18,193 nt of DNA from an uncultured Moraxellaceae bacterium (GCA_937952925.1 CALFYA010000065.1:1-18193); one strand, 5' to 3'. Shown: positions 8,099 to 16,551, numbered from the stretch's first letter. Notes: a model not told the origin generated them from the letters alone. Made by a program: numbers and translations.

Positions 8099-11000
8099 AT
8101 GAGTAAATTTAAAAAGCTGGTGAATAACCCTGAGCTGTTTGTGTCTGACATGATCAAAAAACGCAAACAGCAGCTTTTAGGTTTTTCACAACCCACCGAT
8201 CAACAGGATCGTTATAAAGACATGAGTCACATGATCACACCTCATCGACACCTTCAGCAAGGTCAACCGGAGTTACCACAGGTGACTTTGGGCGAGACAT
8301 CATTTCAGATCTCACAAATCCTCCTGATGTCTGATATTTTGATGACCAAAGAAAAAGAGCAGTTTAGCAACCTGAAGTGGTTCTCCGATTTGCTCGCTTT
8401 TCCCTTGGCGCATGCTGCAAAGATCCCTGCTAAGCGGATCTCAAGCTCGTTGAGCCAAGCCGACAAATTTAATCGTGTGGAGTTTTTTAAGCGCTCGAAT
8501 ATCCAGCTTGATGTCAATCAAACGCAATTTTTTTATGATCATCAAAAAATCTCAGCAGCTTCTTTAGAGTATCTAAAAGAGTTTATTTCCCCCAATTCAT
8601 TGGTGATTGCATACGAATTATCAGAGCAAACACGTCGGATTTTTAATAGTATTGGTGTGATTTATATTGATATTTGGCTGCATCCGATTCGGTTTTTGGA
8701 TGATATCTTATTTGGATTTTCATCAAATCATCGCGAAGTTTTCCAAGCACTCAAGGCGTTTATGGTACAGCCAAATTTATATCAGTTGTATGCCAATCGA
8801 CTGAAAATCCAGCTGTACAAAGGGTATAAGCGCCCTGAGCTTAAACTCGAGAAAAATGCGGCCTTATTTGTTGGGCAAACCCTAGAAGACAAAGCGATTT
8901 GTCGTCAGGGGAAAATGCTGACCTTGCTTGATTTTAAAGAACGTTTTGATCAAATCCTCAAGACACACAGCAAGGTATATTATTCTCGGCATCCTTATGT
9001 CAAAAAGGGTGACGAAGATATTTTAAGTTATCTCAAAACCAAGCCGAATGTTGAGGTGGTGAGTCATTCCGCCTACGACATGATTGCGCATGAAAACATT
9101 AAATATGTGTTTTCAGTGTCCAGTTCGGTCGTATTTGAAGCGCGTGCGTTTGGTAAAAAAGCTGATTTTTTGTATCGTCCAGTTTTTGAAATTTCGGATG
9201 TGCATAGCCTCAGAAGCTATATCAGTGTGTATCAAGATTTTGTATCGCCGCATTTTTGGGCGCAGGTGCTACAGCCAATTGTGTCGGTCAATCCCGATGC
9301 CGAAAAACTACAATTTTTAGATCAAAAAGACAAACTCAGAGACATGCTGGCGTTTTACTGGAGCTACAAAAATATTGATAAATTAGAAGGGATGCGCCAG
9401 CAGCTCAATGCCTTAGATCGGGTGGTGCAGACCATCAAAACCCAAGCGACGCCCATCACACAAGCCGTTCGAGCAGTCGTCAATCATCCTGTGCAGGCCG
9501 TACAACCCAAATTTTCCAAAATTATTCAAGATCGAATGCCCAAAGCATTATCCAATTCCAAAATGATTGGACAATGGCTGGGTTTGATTGATCGTCTAGA
9601 AGATCGTCTCACGGTGCATCATGTGGTGACGCCAGCACCGGTCGTACAGCTGCCCCGTATTGAATGGGTGGATCAAGAGCGCCAACGCAGCATGATCGAA
9701 GCCAACATCAAAGCTGCAACCGTGGTGAGCTTTGATGTGTTTGATACCTTACTGGTGCGACCGTTCGGCAAGCCCGACGACCTGTTTATTGCCATGCAGC
9801 CGTTTGTTGATCAACTGACTGATCAACTCAAAGACTTCCGCAAAATCCGGCTTGAAGCACGCAAACAGGTGCCAGAGCATGCCCATGTGGGTGAAGAAAT
9901 TCCGCTTTATGCACGTTATCAAGCCATTCAAGCGCAATATCAACTCAGTGATGAAGTTACTGAAAAACTGTATCAATTAGAGTTGCAACTGGAATACGCC
10001 TCGATTACACCGCGTGGATATGCGAAGCAGTTGTTTGAGTTTGCACTGGCACAAGGTAAACAAGTCATTATCGTGTCGGATACCTTTTTTGACCGCGAGT
10101 TCATGGTATCTCTACTGCAGAAAAATGGATTTACAGACTATCATCGGCTGTTTATCTCTTCTGAGTCTGGTGTGCTCAAAGCAACAGGTCATTTTTATCC
10201 ATATGTGTTAGAGCAGATGGGCGTTGAAGCACAAAAAATACTGCATATTGGTGATAATGCCGCTGTTGATATTCAACAAGCCGAAAAGCATGCTTTCAAA
10301 ACGCTGCATTTGCCATCGGTGCTTGATGTGTTTGCAAAAAGATCCAAACTTGCTGCATTATATCAACCGCAGCAATCACTATATGCCAAAGTGCTGACAG
10401 GCGTATTGGCGGCACATTATGCAGATGAGCCAAATATCTATCCTACGCCAAGCTATACAGGAGGTCGGGTCGAACGGTTTGGTTATTCGATCTTTGGACC
10501 CATGTTGTTTGGATTTGTGTGTTGGTTGAAATCTCAAGCCAAACAACAAAATATCAAGCAACTGCTCTTCTTGGCCAGAGATGGCTGGATTATGAAGCAA
10601 GCGTATGATTTGATTCGTACTGCGGATGATCCCGAAGGTGTGTATATTTATGCTTCTCGCCGTAGTTATAACGTGGCAGGGTTGTTCACATTAGACGATA
10701 TCAATGGGTTACTTGCCGTCAATTTTAGCCCAATGCCACTGCATGAGTTGCTCATGAAGCGCTTTGGAATCGCCATTGAAGCAGAGCATATGGGATTGTT
10801 GACCAGCTGCGGTTTTGATTCTGCACAAACTGTCGTGCGTTATCATGAGGACAAGCAGCGCCTAAAATTGTTGTGTGACCATCTGCAAAGCGACATCCTC
10901 GCCAACGCTCAGATTGAACGTGAGCGTTTGATGCGTTATTTTGCACAACAGGGCATTGATATCCACGAGCCAAAAACGGCAGTCGTTGATATTGGCCACA

Positions 11001-11578
11001 ATGGTACAATGCAATTATCCTTGAGCAAATTGCTGAATCATCAGAGCCTGCATGGGTATTATTTTGCCACCCATCAAGGGATTGAAAAGCTTACTCAACT
11101 CGGGTTTTCAGCTCAAGGTTATGCCATCGAAAAAGCTGATCCTAAAGATAAAACCCATCCGTGTATGCAATATATCCTCATGTTTGAGTTGTTGTTCCTC
11201 AATGAGCAAAGCTCCTTTATGCGTTTTGATGACGATTTAAATCCGGTCTTTGTGACTGATAAGCTTGATGCCACTCGTGCAGAAATGATCAGATCTATTC
11301 ACCAAGGTGCTCTGCAGTTTGTCACCACGATTCAGCCGATTGTGAAACTGCTGCATATTGATGACACCACGATTATCGGTCACAAGCCATTGACACTTGA
11401 CGCTTACGCACGGTTTTTAGCACAACCTCAATATGTCGATGTGAAAATGTTTGAGGGTGTCTACTTTGAAAATCTATATAGTGGTCGCGATTTTAAATTG
11501 ATTGTGTCTGCAACAGCACCGGATCAATCGGTTTGGATTGAAGGTGCTCAACTGTTGCAAGCGTATGCAACAACCTAA
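8099..11578 (+). CDS. Capsule biosynthesis fusion: GT-B-like glycosyltransferase + HAD phosphatase + C-terminal capsule domain
   Basis: This large 1,159-residue cytoplasmic protein probably builds or trims the capsule repeat. No signal or membrane segment is seen. The N-terminal part (about 1-470) looks like a GT-B transferase of capsule loci, with an HP motif (His298-Pro299 in YYSRHPYV) and a serine motif with downstream Glu347 (SVSSSVVFE, 339-347). Both resemble motifs of KpsS/KpsC- and sialyltransferase-type enzymes; the donor sugar is unknown. The middle (about 540-770) is a HAD domain with all four motifs: DVFDT (Asp546, Asp549), Ser660 in VSDT, Lys694 and GDNAAVD (Asp719, Asp724). The last part (about 780-1159, with FLARDGW at 824-830) resembles the C-terminal region of HAD proteins of the COG5610 type. 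The ATG at 8099 is preferred over a GTG at 8087; GGGG at 8084-8087 is about 11 bases upstream. Base composition changes between the first and second parts. Confidence 0.82.
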   Translation: MSKFKKLVNNPELFVSDMIKKRKQQLLGFSQPTDQQDRYKDMSHMITPHRHLQQGQPELPQVTLGETSFQISQILLMSDILMTKEKEQFSNLKWFSDLLAFPLAHAAKIPAKRISSSLSQADKFNRVEFFKRSNIQLDVNQTQFFYDHQKISAASLEYLKEFISPNSLVIAYELSEQTRRIFNSIGVIYIDIWLHPIRFLDDILFGFSSNHREVFQALKAFMVQPNLYQLYANRLKIQLYKGYKRPELKLEKNAALFVGQTLEDKAICRQGKMLTLLDFKERFDQILKTHSKVYYSRHPYVKKGDEDILSYLKTKPNVEVVSHSAYDMIAHENIKYVFSVSSSVVFEARAFGKKADFLYRPVFEISDVHSLRSYISVYQDFVSPHFWAQVLQPIVSVNPDAEKLQFLDQKDKLRDMLAFYWSYKNIDKLEGMRQQLNALDRVVQTIKTQATPITQAVRAVVNHPVQAVQPKFSKIIQDRMPKALSNSKMIGQWLGLIDRLEDRLTVHHVVTPAPVVQLPRIEWVDQERQRSMIEANIKAATVVSFDVFDTLLVRPFGKPDDLFIAMQPFVDQLTDQLKDFRKIRLEARKQVPEHAHVGEEIPLYARYQAIQAQYQLSDEVTEKLYQLELQLEYASITPRGYAKQLFEFALAQGKQVIIVSDTFFDREFMVSLLQKNGFTDYHRLFISSESGVLKATGHFYPYVLEQMGVEAQKILHIGDNAAVDIQQAEKHAFKTLHLPSVLDVFAKRSKLAALYQPQQSLYAKVLTGVLAAHYADEPNIYPTPSYTGGRVERFGYSIFGPMLFGFVCWLKSQAKQQNIKQLLFLARDGWIMKQAYDLIRTADDPEGVYIYASRRSYNVAGLFTLDDINGLLAVNFSPMPLHELLMKRFGIAIEAEHMGLLTSCGFDSAQTVVRYHEDKQRLKLLCDHLQSDILANAQIERERLMRYFAQQGIDIHEPKTAVVDIGHNGTMQLSLSKLLNHQSLHGYYFATHQGIEKLTQLGFSAQGYAIEKADPKDKTHPCMQYILMFELLFLNEQSSFMRFDDDLNPVFVTDKLDATRAEMIRSIHQGALQFVTTIQPIVKLLHIDDTTIIGHKPLTLDAYARFLAQPQYVDVKMFEGVYFENLYSGRDFKLIVSATAPDQSVWIEGAQLLQAYATT

Positions 11579-11579
11579 C

Positions 11580-11628
11580 ATCGGGTCATGATGGCCTAGT
11601 CCGACTTATGTTAGGCTAGGCAGCCGAT
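11580..11628 (+). promoter_or_regulatory. Intra-operon nested hairpin
   Basis: In the 69-bp gap between two capsule genes, ATCGG (11580-11584) can pair with CCGAT (11624-11628), and GCCTAG (11594-11599) with CTAGGC (11616-11621). No T run follows, so it is unlikely to be a classic terminator; it could tune RNA stability or polarity within the operon. Confidence 0.35.
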
Positions 11629-11647
11629 CATCAAATAGGGGTGTGCA

Positions 11648-12523
11648 GTGAAGAAGTATATGGTTGGTATTCGTACCAATAAGTGGGACTTTCAAAATTT
11701 TTTTATTGCCTCTTACTATATGTCGCATGGCATTCATGTGGCGTTAGTGGTCGATGAAGTCAGTGGCGGCAAACTAGATACCAGTTTTATTCCAAAAGTT
11801 GCACTAACCGAAGCATGGATGCAACAACATAAATTATTGGTACAAGTGCCCAAAATTGGCTGGCGCTGCGGTGATTATTGTTTTTATGCCATGATGCAAC
11901 AGTATCCAGATTTTGATGGTTATTGGTTGGTCGAAGATGATGCACTCATGTTGCATCAAAATCTCAAAGAGATTTTACAAAAATGCTTTGATCAAGATTT
12001 TGATTTTCTAGCAGCTCACTTGGGTAAACGCCGAGACAATTGGATTTGGTTTCCCACCGTTGCAGATAAAAAAGATCATAAAAATGAGGTCAAAGGGTGT
12101 AGTTTTGGCGTAAGCTTTATGAGCAAGCGGTTGTGTCAGTTTTTGTTTGCAGAGCGGCAGCGTATTTATGATCAGTTGACGGAGCAAAAAAGAACTCATG
12201 TATGGCCAGCTGATGAAGCGTTTGTCATGAATTACACGACAGATGATTATTTGGTGGTGGGGCTTGAAAAGGTGATTGGTGCTGAGTTATTTGAAAATTA
12301 CTTGTTTACAGGTTTCAAAAAATATTTCGAGTTTAATGAGTCAAGGGTGCGTTATTATCCACAAGGTTTTTACCATCCCGTTGTGATCAACAATGGAGAG
12401 ACTGGATTTTTCATGCGTAAGTTGACGATTCTTAAGCGTCAGCATTCGCCAGAGTTTGATGGTGAGAAAGACAGTATTCTCGCCAAAGTGATGTCAACCT
12501 TTAATCGGATTAATCTCACTTAA
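11648..12523 (+). CDS. Putative GT-A type glycosyltransferase of the capsule locus
   Basis: This is a 291-residue soluble protein of uncertain specificity. Glycosyltransferase is inferred from an acidic metal-site-like motif, YWLVEDDALML with Glu96-Asp97-Asp98, placed about 95 residues after an N-terminal beta-strand start (MVGIRTN), as in GT-A folds. A later acidic segment, WPADEAFVMNY, could hold a catalytic or acceptor-binding acid. No signal peptide or membrane helix is present. The GTG at 11648 is chosen because AGGGGTG at 11637-11643 lies about 6 bases upstream; an ATG at 11660 would remove four residues and lose that site. The gene is noticeably AT-rich, as is usual for strain-specific capsule genes. 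It probably adds one sugar of the repeat unit. No exact family is recognised. Confidence 0.65.
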   Translation: MKKYMVGIRTNKWDFQNFFIASYYMSHGIHVALVVDEVSGGKLDTSFIPKVALTEAWMQQHKLLVQVPKIGWRCGDYCFYAMMQQYPDFDGYWLVEDDALMLHQNLKEILQKCFDQDFDFLAAHLGKRRDNWIWFPTVADKKDHKNEVKGCSFGVSFMSKRLCQFLFAERQRIYDQLTEQKRTHVWPADEAFVMNYTTDDYLVVGLEKVIGAELFENYLFTGFKKYFEFNESRVRYYPQGFYHPVVINNGETGFFMRKLTILKRQHSPEFDGEKDSILAKVMSTFNRINLT

Positions 12524-12628
12524 TTCTGTTTGCCGATCAACGGGATGCACGGCTGCTGGAGTTCGTGCATGTCTGGAGCATTCACGCTATACTCGCTTGA
12601 AATGGTCGTGCTTCAAACAGAGGTTGGG
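12524..12628 (+). promoter_or_regulatory. Hairpin and possible internal promoter before the kpsC-like gene
   Basis: This 105-bp gap has a perfect 7-bp stem, ATGCACG (12545-12551) with CGTGCAT (12564-12570). A good -10-like TATACT follows at 12588-12593 but lacks a recognisable -35. The frame of the next gene is open through here, but only from a TTG at 12530, and the encoded residues look unlike the rest of the protein. CAGAGG at 12618-12623 is the ribosome binding site for the ATG at 12629. Confidence 0.35.
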
Positions 12629-15600
12629 ATGCTCACATCATCGATTGACTCAGGAAATCAAAAGTTTCTCAAGAGCAGCATAGAGAGTCGATTCGGTGAC
12701 GATCTGGCAAAGGTGCAAACGTGGTATACGTTTGGTATCCCCAATACGATCCAACAAAAATTAAAAAAGTTGGGACTCGATCAACATGATTATGTCAATT
12801 TTTCCAAAAACTACCTGAGTCATGATGATTTTGAAAAATTCTGTCAAGAGATTGCTGGACTCAGTCATGTTGGCGTGATGTTTTGGAATCGACGCTCCAA
12901 TATTAAATTGATTAATAAACTTAAAGCAGCCAAGCAACATTTTATTATTTTAAGTCGCGGATGGCTCAATGGCTTGGGCACATCGCTGAATTTGGATTCA
13001 TGGGTATTGACTAATGCATATATTTGGACGAGTAAACCTTATCAGGTTCAGCCAACCATGCGAGACTTTTTACATGATCAATGGGTTGAGAAAAAAATAG
13101 CTTCTACGACAGGACAACATACGCCTCGCAAAGTGCTGATGGTCGGGCAAGATGTTGATGCTTGTGAAATGTGGTTGAGTAACTATGAGCATCTAGATCA
13201 AAAATTGATGCAGTATTGTTTTGAAAAAGAGAAAACTGCCGACTATTTTTATTTGAATGCAGATCTTAAAAAAGTTGACGAGTCCTTGTTTTCTGCGCAA
13301 GGAGTACAAGTATTGCATCAAGTGGAGGGCAGTGTTGTTGCGTTTTTAAGGGATTTTGATGCAATTTATACATACTCTTCAAGTCTAGGGTTGTTGGCCT
13401 ATGCATTAGGGATTCCTGTCTATAGCCCTGTTGAAAATTACTATCTAAATTCTGATTTTAGCGCGCCGCATTTGATGAGCTCGATTGTGTTGTCAGAGAC
13501 TGTTTACTCAAATGCTTATCAGTTTGTAGAGACATCACAGGTTAAATTTGATCAAATCTTAAATGTCGAGCAGCCACCAGAAAAATTGGAGAAATTGACG
13601 ACCTATATCTATGGATTTGGTGATTGGGTTGATGTGATGACGGATTGGTTGTCCAGTGATCACGTGGTTATTTTGGATAAAAAAATATCGAAAAATGATT
13701 TTGAGTTATTGATTGCACCCCAAGTATTGAGCCAAAAAAGCCGTTTTTTATTGTGGAGTTATAAAACACCAGATTTCATCACAGAGTTTCTCGATCAACA
13801 AAACATTCCCTATCAGTTTGTGGAAGATGGATTTTTGCGTTCAGTGGCATTAGGCGTCATGAAAACGCCACCATTTTCACTCACATTTGACGATCAAGCG
13901 TTACATTTTGATGCACAGCGTCCGTCTGGTTTGGAAAAGTTATTGCAGGAATATGATTTTAAACGAGACCCGCAGCTGATTGAGCGTGCCAGATTACTCA
14001 GAGCCAAGATTTGCGATAGTGGTTTGAGTAAATATAATCATGCGTCTAAGCGTCTTGATGCCGAGACATTATATGGCAGCAAAGATCAACGCAGAATTTT
14101 GGTGGTTGGGCAGGTCGAGGATGACGCATCGATTCAATATGGCTGTGCAAAACAATATACCAATAATGATGTAGTGATGATGGCGCGTTTGGAACATCCC
14201 GATGCACAAATTATCTATAAGCCACATCCCGACGTGTTGTGCGGTAAGCGCGCTCGACTGTCCAATCCTGATGATGTGCGACATTTGTGTGAGGTATTGG
14301 AGGCGGATATCCCGTTAGGTGATGCCTTACAATCGATTGACCATGTGTATACCATCACCTCACTAGCGGGTTTTGAAGCGTTGTGGCGCGGAATCTCGGT
14401 CACTACATTGGGGTGTCCATTTTATAGTGGTTGGGGCTTGACTGATGATCGGCAGCCTTGTGCCCGTCGGACACGCCAGCTCACCGTCGATGAGGTATTT
14501 GCGGCAGCGTATCTGCTCTATCCGCAGTATTTTGATCCCGTATTTCGTCAAAAAATCACCGCAGAGCAGGCGTTTGAGAGAATTTTTGAGCAAAAGAAAC
14601 TCGAAGATCAGCATCCCAAACAGGCCAGTCAAGCCTATGTGATTGGCTTTGCACCGTGGCGCAGCTATATGCCGATGTGGTTTGCAGATCGCCAGCTTGA
14701 GTTTATTGATCGGCATATCAGTGAAGCGGATTTCCAGTTGTCTTGGGCAGATCGGATTCGACAAGATCAGGGTGCTGAGTTGATGGTCTGGGGATTTAAA
14801 GCCCCTGAGTTTGTATTTGAGTTTGCCAAAAAATACTATATTCCAATCGTATACGTTGAAGATGGCTTAATCCGCTCCGTACAGCTCGGGGCAACGCGCA
14901 CGCCACCGTTCTCCTTGAGTGTCGATCGACGCACCCTATATTTTAATGCTGAAAAAGCTTCCGATTTGGAGGTTTTACTCAATACCTTCGATTTTGCATC
15001 ACAGCCTGATTTACTACAACGTGCAGCAGATGCGATGGAGCGTTTGTTGATCACGGGGATTAGTAAGTATAACCAAAGCCAGCGTGTCCAAATTGAGACG
15101 CTGTATGGCGTCAAGAAAAACAAGCGTATTTTGGTGCTCGGACAAGTGGAGGATGATGCATCCATTCGTTATGGTTGTGAAAAACGCTACAACAATAATG
15201 ATGTGGTGATGATTGCACGCTTAGAGCATCCCGATGCACAGATCATTTATAAACCACATCCCGACGTATTGCATAAAACACGAGCGATGCAATCTCATCC
15301 AGATGATGTGCGTCATCTTTGCCAAGTGTTGGATGTAGATATTCCTTTGGCACAAGCATTTGAGACGATTGATCATGTGTATACGATCACGTCTCAAGGG
15401 GGCTTTGAGGCGCTGATGAGAGGGATTCAAGTCACCACCTTGGGTTGTCCATTTTATAGTGGGTGGGGGGTAACCGATGATCGACAGCCCAATGCGCGTC
15501 GTCAGCGTCAGCTATCCGTCGTTGAGATCTTCGCCGCTACATATTTATGCTATTTGCGTTATTTTGATCCGATTTTAAAAACGCAGATTAGCTTAGAGCA

Positions 15601-16540
15601 GGCTATTGACCGTTTGGTTGAGCTCAAAGCACTTGAGCAGCAGCGCCAACAGCCGATATTGACCATGTCACCGGATCGAATCATCTGGTGTGTGGGATTT
15701 AGCGCACCGTATCATCACGTGCAGTTGTTATATCCGCATCATCATGTTGAGTTTTTGCCGACAGATTTTTCACAGTGGAGTGACGCCAAAAAGCAGCAGA
15801 TGCAAGCAGGTGGTGCGAGCACTCAAATTGCCGTGTGGTTGCCTGATTATCTTGGTGCAGCAGCAGAAGAGTCTCGATATTGGTTGATGCAAGCTGGGTT
15901 TAAGTTGATGTATTTTGCCCCGTCACCATTAGCGGTGTTGCAGCAAGATGCCCAGCGCTACATCGCCATTAGCCAGCTCAACGCTGCCGCACAATATGTG
16001 CCGATCAATACAACTGGTCTGAGCACCCATATGCTTGATCGGCAACTGTTACGCTCCATCACTCCAACTACTCCCACCACATCAGTTGTTAATACGCTCG
16101 TTGTGTTGCAGTCTGCACACGATGATCAGATGCAGCAACACTGGTCGCTGGGATATACCAATCTGGAGTTGGTGAAGTTGGCACAATTGGAGTGTCCAGA
16201 TGATCCACTGATTTGCTATGACGCAGGTGCAGATGAGCTGCTCAAAGCGCAGCTAGCCGAGCAATTCCCGCAAATGACTTATGTGTCAACTGATTGGGCA
16301 GCATGGCTAGCGACCGCGCAGCGGGTGTATACCATCTCATCCGATCTGGGATTAGATGCGGCGCTGCAACACAAAACTGTGGTGACGGTTGGGCGTCCAG
16401 ATTATGCAGGTCATGGCTTTACCTTAGATCGTCAATCTGTTGTAGCAGGTACCAATCTGAGTGCAGTGCAGTATGTGGAAGAGCTTGCCCAAAAAACCTG
16501 TTGGATTGATGTGTTGTATAAGCGAGTGTTGATCTGGTGA
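12629..16540 (+). CDS. kpsC: KpsC-like beta-Kdo transferase, enlarged four-module form
   Basis: KpsC extends the poly-Kdo linker on the capsule's lipid anchor from CMP-Kdo, at the cytoplasmic face of the inner membrane. Normal KpsC is about 675 residues with two transferase modules; this one has 1,303. Modules A (about 326-669) and B (670-1019) are close copies, each with VEDG (398-401; 743-746), GQVEDDAS (494-501; 838-845), KPHPDV (531-536; 875-880), and a YTITS...GFEAL...FYSGWG...DDRQ block. The offset is a constant 344-345 residues. The flanks, 1-325 and 1020-1303, look like degenerate copies of the same fold: they keep YTYSSSLG (247-254) and YTISSDLG (1234-1241) but lack VEDG and KPHP. 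The start at ATG 12629 has CAGAGG 5 bases upstream; a longer frame from a TTG at 12530 is not favoured. It is the last gene of the operon. Confidence 0.88.
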   Translation: MLTSSIDSGNQKFLKSSIESRFGDDLAKVQTWYTFGIPNTIQQKLKKLGLDQHDYVNFSKNYLSHDDFEKFCQEIAGLSHVGVMFWNRRSNIKLINKLKAAKQHFIILSRGWLNGLGTSLNLDSWVLTNAYIWTSKPYQVQPTMRDFLHDQWVEKKIASTTGQHTPRKVLMVGQDVDACEMWLSNYEHLDQKLMQYCFEKEKTADYFYLNADLKKVDESLFSAQGVQVLHQVEGSVVAFLRDFDAIYTYSSSLGLLAYALGIPVYSPVENYYLNSDFSAPHLMSSIVLSETVYSNAYQFVETSQVKFDQILNVEQPPEKLEKLTTYIYGFGDWVDVMTDWLSSDHVVILDKKISKNDFELLIAPQVLSQKSRFLLWSYKTPDFITEFLDQQNIPYQFVEDGFLRSVALGVMKTPPFSLTFDDQALHFDAQRPSGLEKLLQEYDFKRDPQLIERARLLRAKICDSGLSKYNHASKRLDAETLYGSKDQRRILVVGQVEDDASIQYGCAKQYTNNDVVMMARLEHPDAQIIYKPHPDVLCGKRARLSNPDDVRHLCEVLEADIPLGDALQSIDHVYTITSLAGFEALWRGISVTTLGCPFYSGWGLTDDRQPCARRTRQLTVDEVFAAAYLLYPQYFDPVFRQKITAEQAFERIFEQKKLEDQHPKQASQAYVIGFAPWRSYMPMWFADRQLEFIDRHISEADFQLSWADRIRQDQGAELMVWGFKAPEFVFEFAKKYYIPIVYVEDGLIRSVQLGATRTPPFSLSVDRRTLYFNAEKASDLEVLLNTFDFASQPDLLQRAADAMERLLITGISKYNQSQRVQIETLYGVKKNKRILVLGQVEDDASIRYGCEKRYNNNDVVMIARLEHPDAQIIYKPHPDVLHKTRAMQSHPDDVRHLCQVLDVDIPLAQAFETIDHVYTITSQGGFEALMRGIQVTTLGCPFYSGWGVTDDRQPNARRQRQLSVVEIFAATYLCYLRYFDPILKTQISLEQAIDRLVELKALEQQRQQPILTMSPDRIIWCVGFSAPYHHVQLLYPHHHVEFLPTDFSQWSDAKKQQMQAGGASTQIAVWLPDYLGAAAEESRYWLMQAGFKLMYFAPSPLAVLQQDAQRYIAISQLNAAAQYVPINTTGLSTHMLDRQLLRSITPTTPTTSVVNTLVVLQSAHDDQMQQHWSLGYTNLELVKLAQLECPDDPLICYDAGADELLKAQLAEQFPQMTYVSTDWAAWLATAQRVYTISSDLGLDAALQHKTVVTVGRPDYAGHGFTLDRQSVVAGTNLSAVQYVEELAQKTCWIDVLYKRVLIW
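13604..14635 (+). repeat. kpsC internal repeat, module A (tandem with module B)
   Basis: This is the first copy of a tandem intragenic duplication of about 1,032 bp. It begins at the YIYGFGDW codons. Both copies keep the same motif order and near-constant spacing. In residues 492-538 against 836-882, 41 of 47 residues are identical by hand count, and DNA similarity is obvious around the KPHPDV and FYSGWG codons. Confidence 0.85.
14636..15685 (+). repeat. kpsC internal repeat, module B
   Basis: This is the second copy of the duplication, beginning at the YVIGFAPW codons, directly abutting module A. A more diverged third copy begins at 15686, where WCVGFSAPY aligns with YVIGFAPW, and runs to the end of the gene. 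Confidence 0.85.
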
Positions 16541-16551
16541 TCATACGGTTC

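Noticed and set aside
11631..11641. TCAAATAGGGG shared with the palindrome near 2572
   Set aside because: An 11-base match only; here it forms the ribosome binding site of the next gene and the rest of the palindrome is absent.
12530..12628. N-terminal extension of the kpsC-like frame from a TTG at 12530
   Set aside because: TTG start without a ribosome binding site, residues of odd composition, and a hairpin in the DNA; the ATG at 12629 has CAGAGG at good spacing.
14363..14764. 133-codon minus-strand frame inside the kpsC-like gene
   Set aside because: Antisense to a strongly conserved Kdo-transferase module; no independent support.
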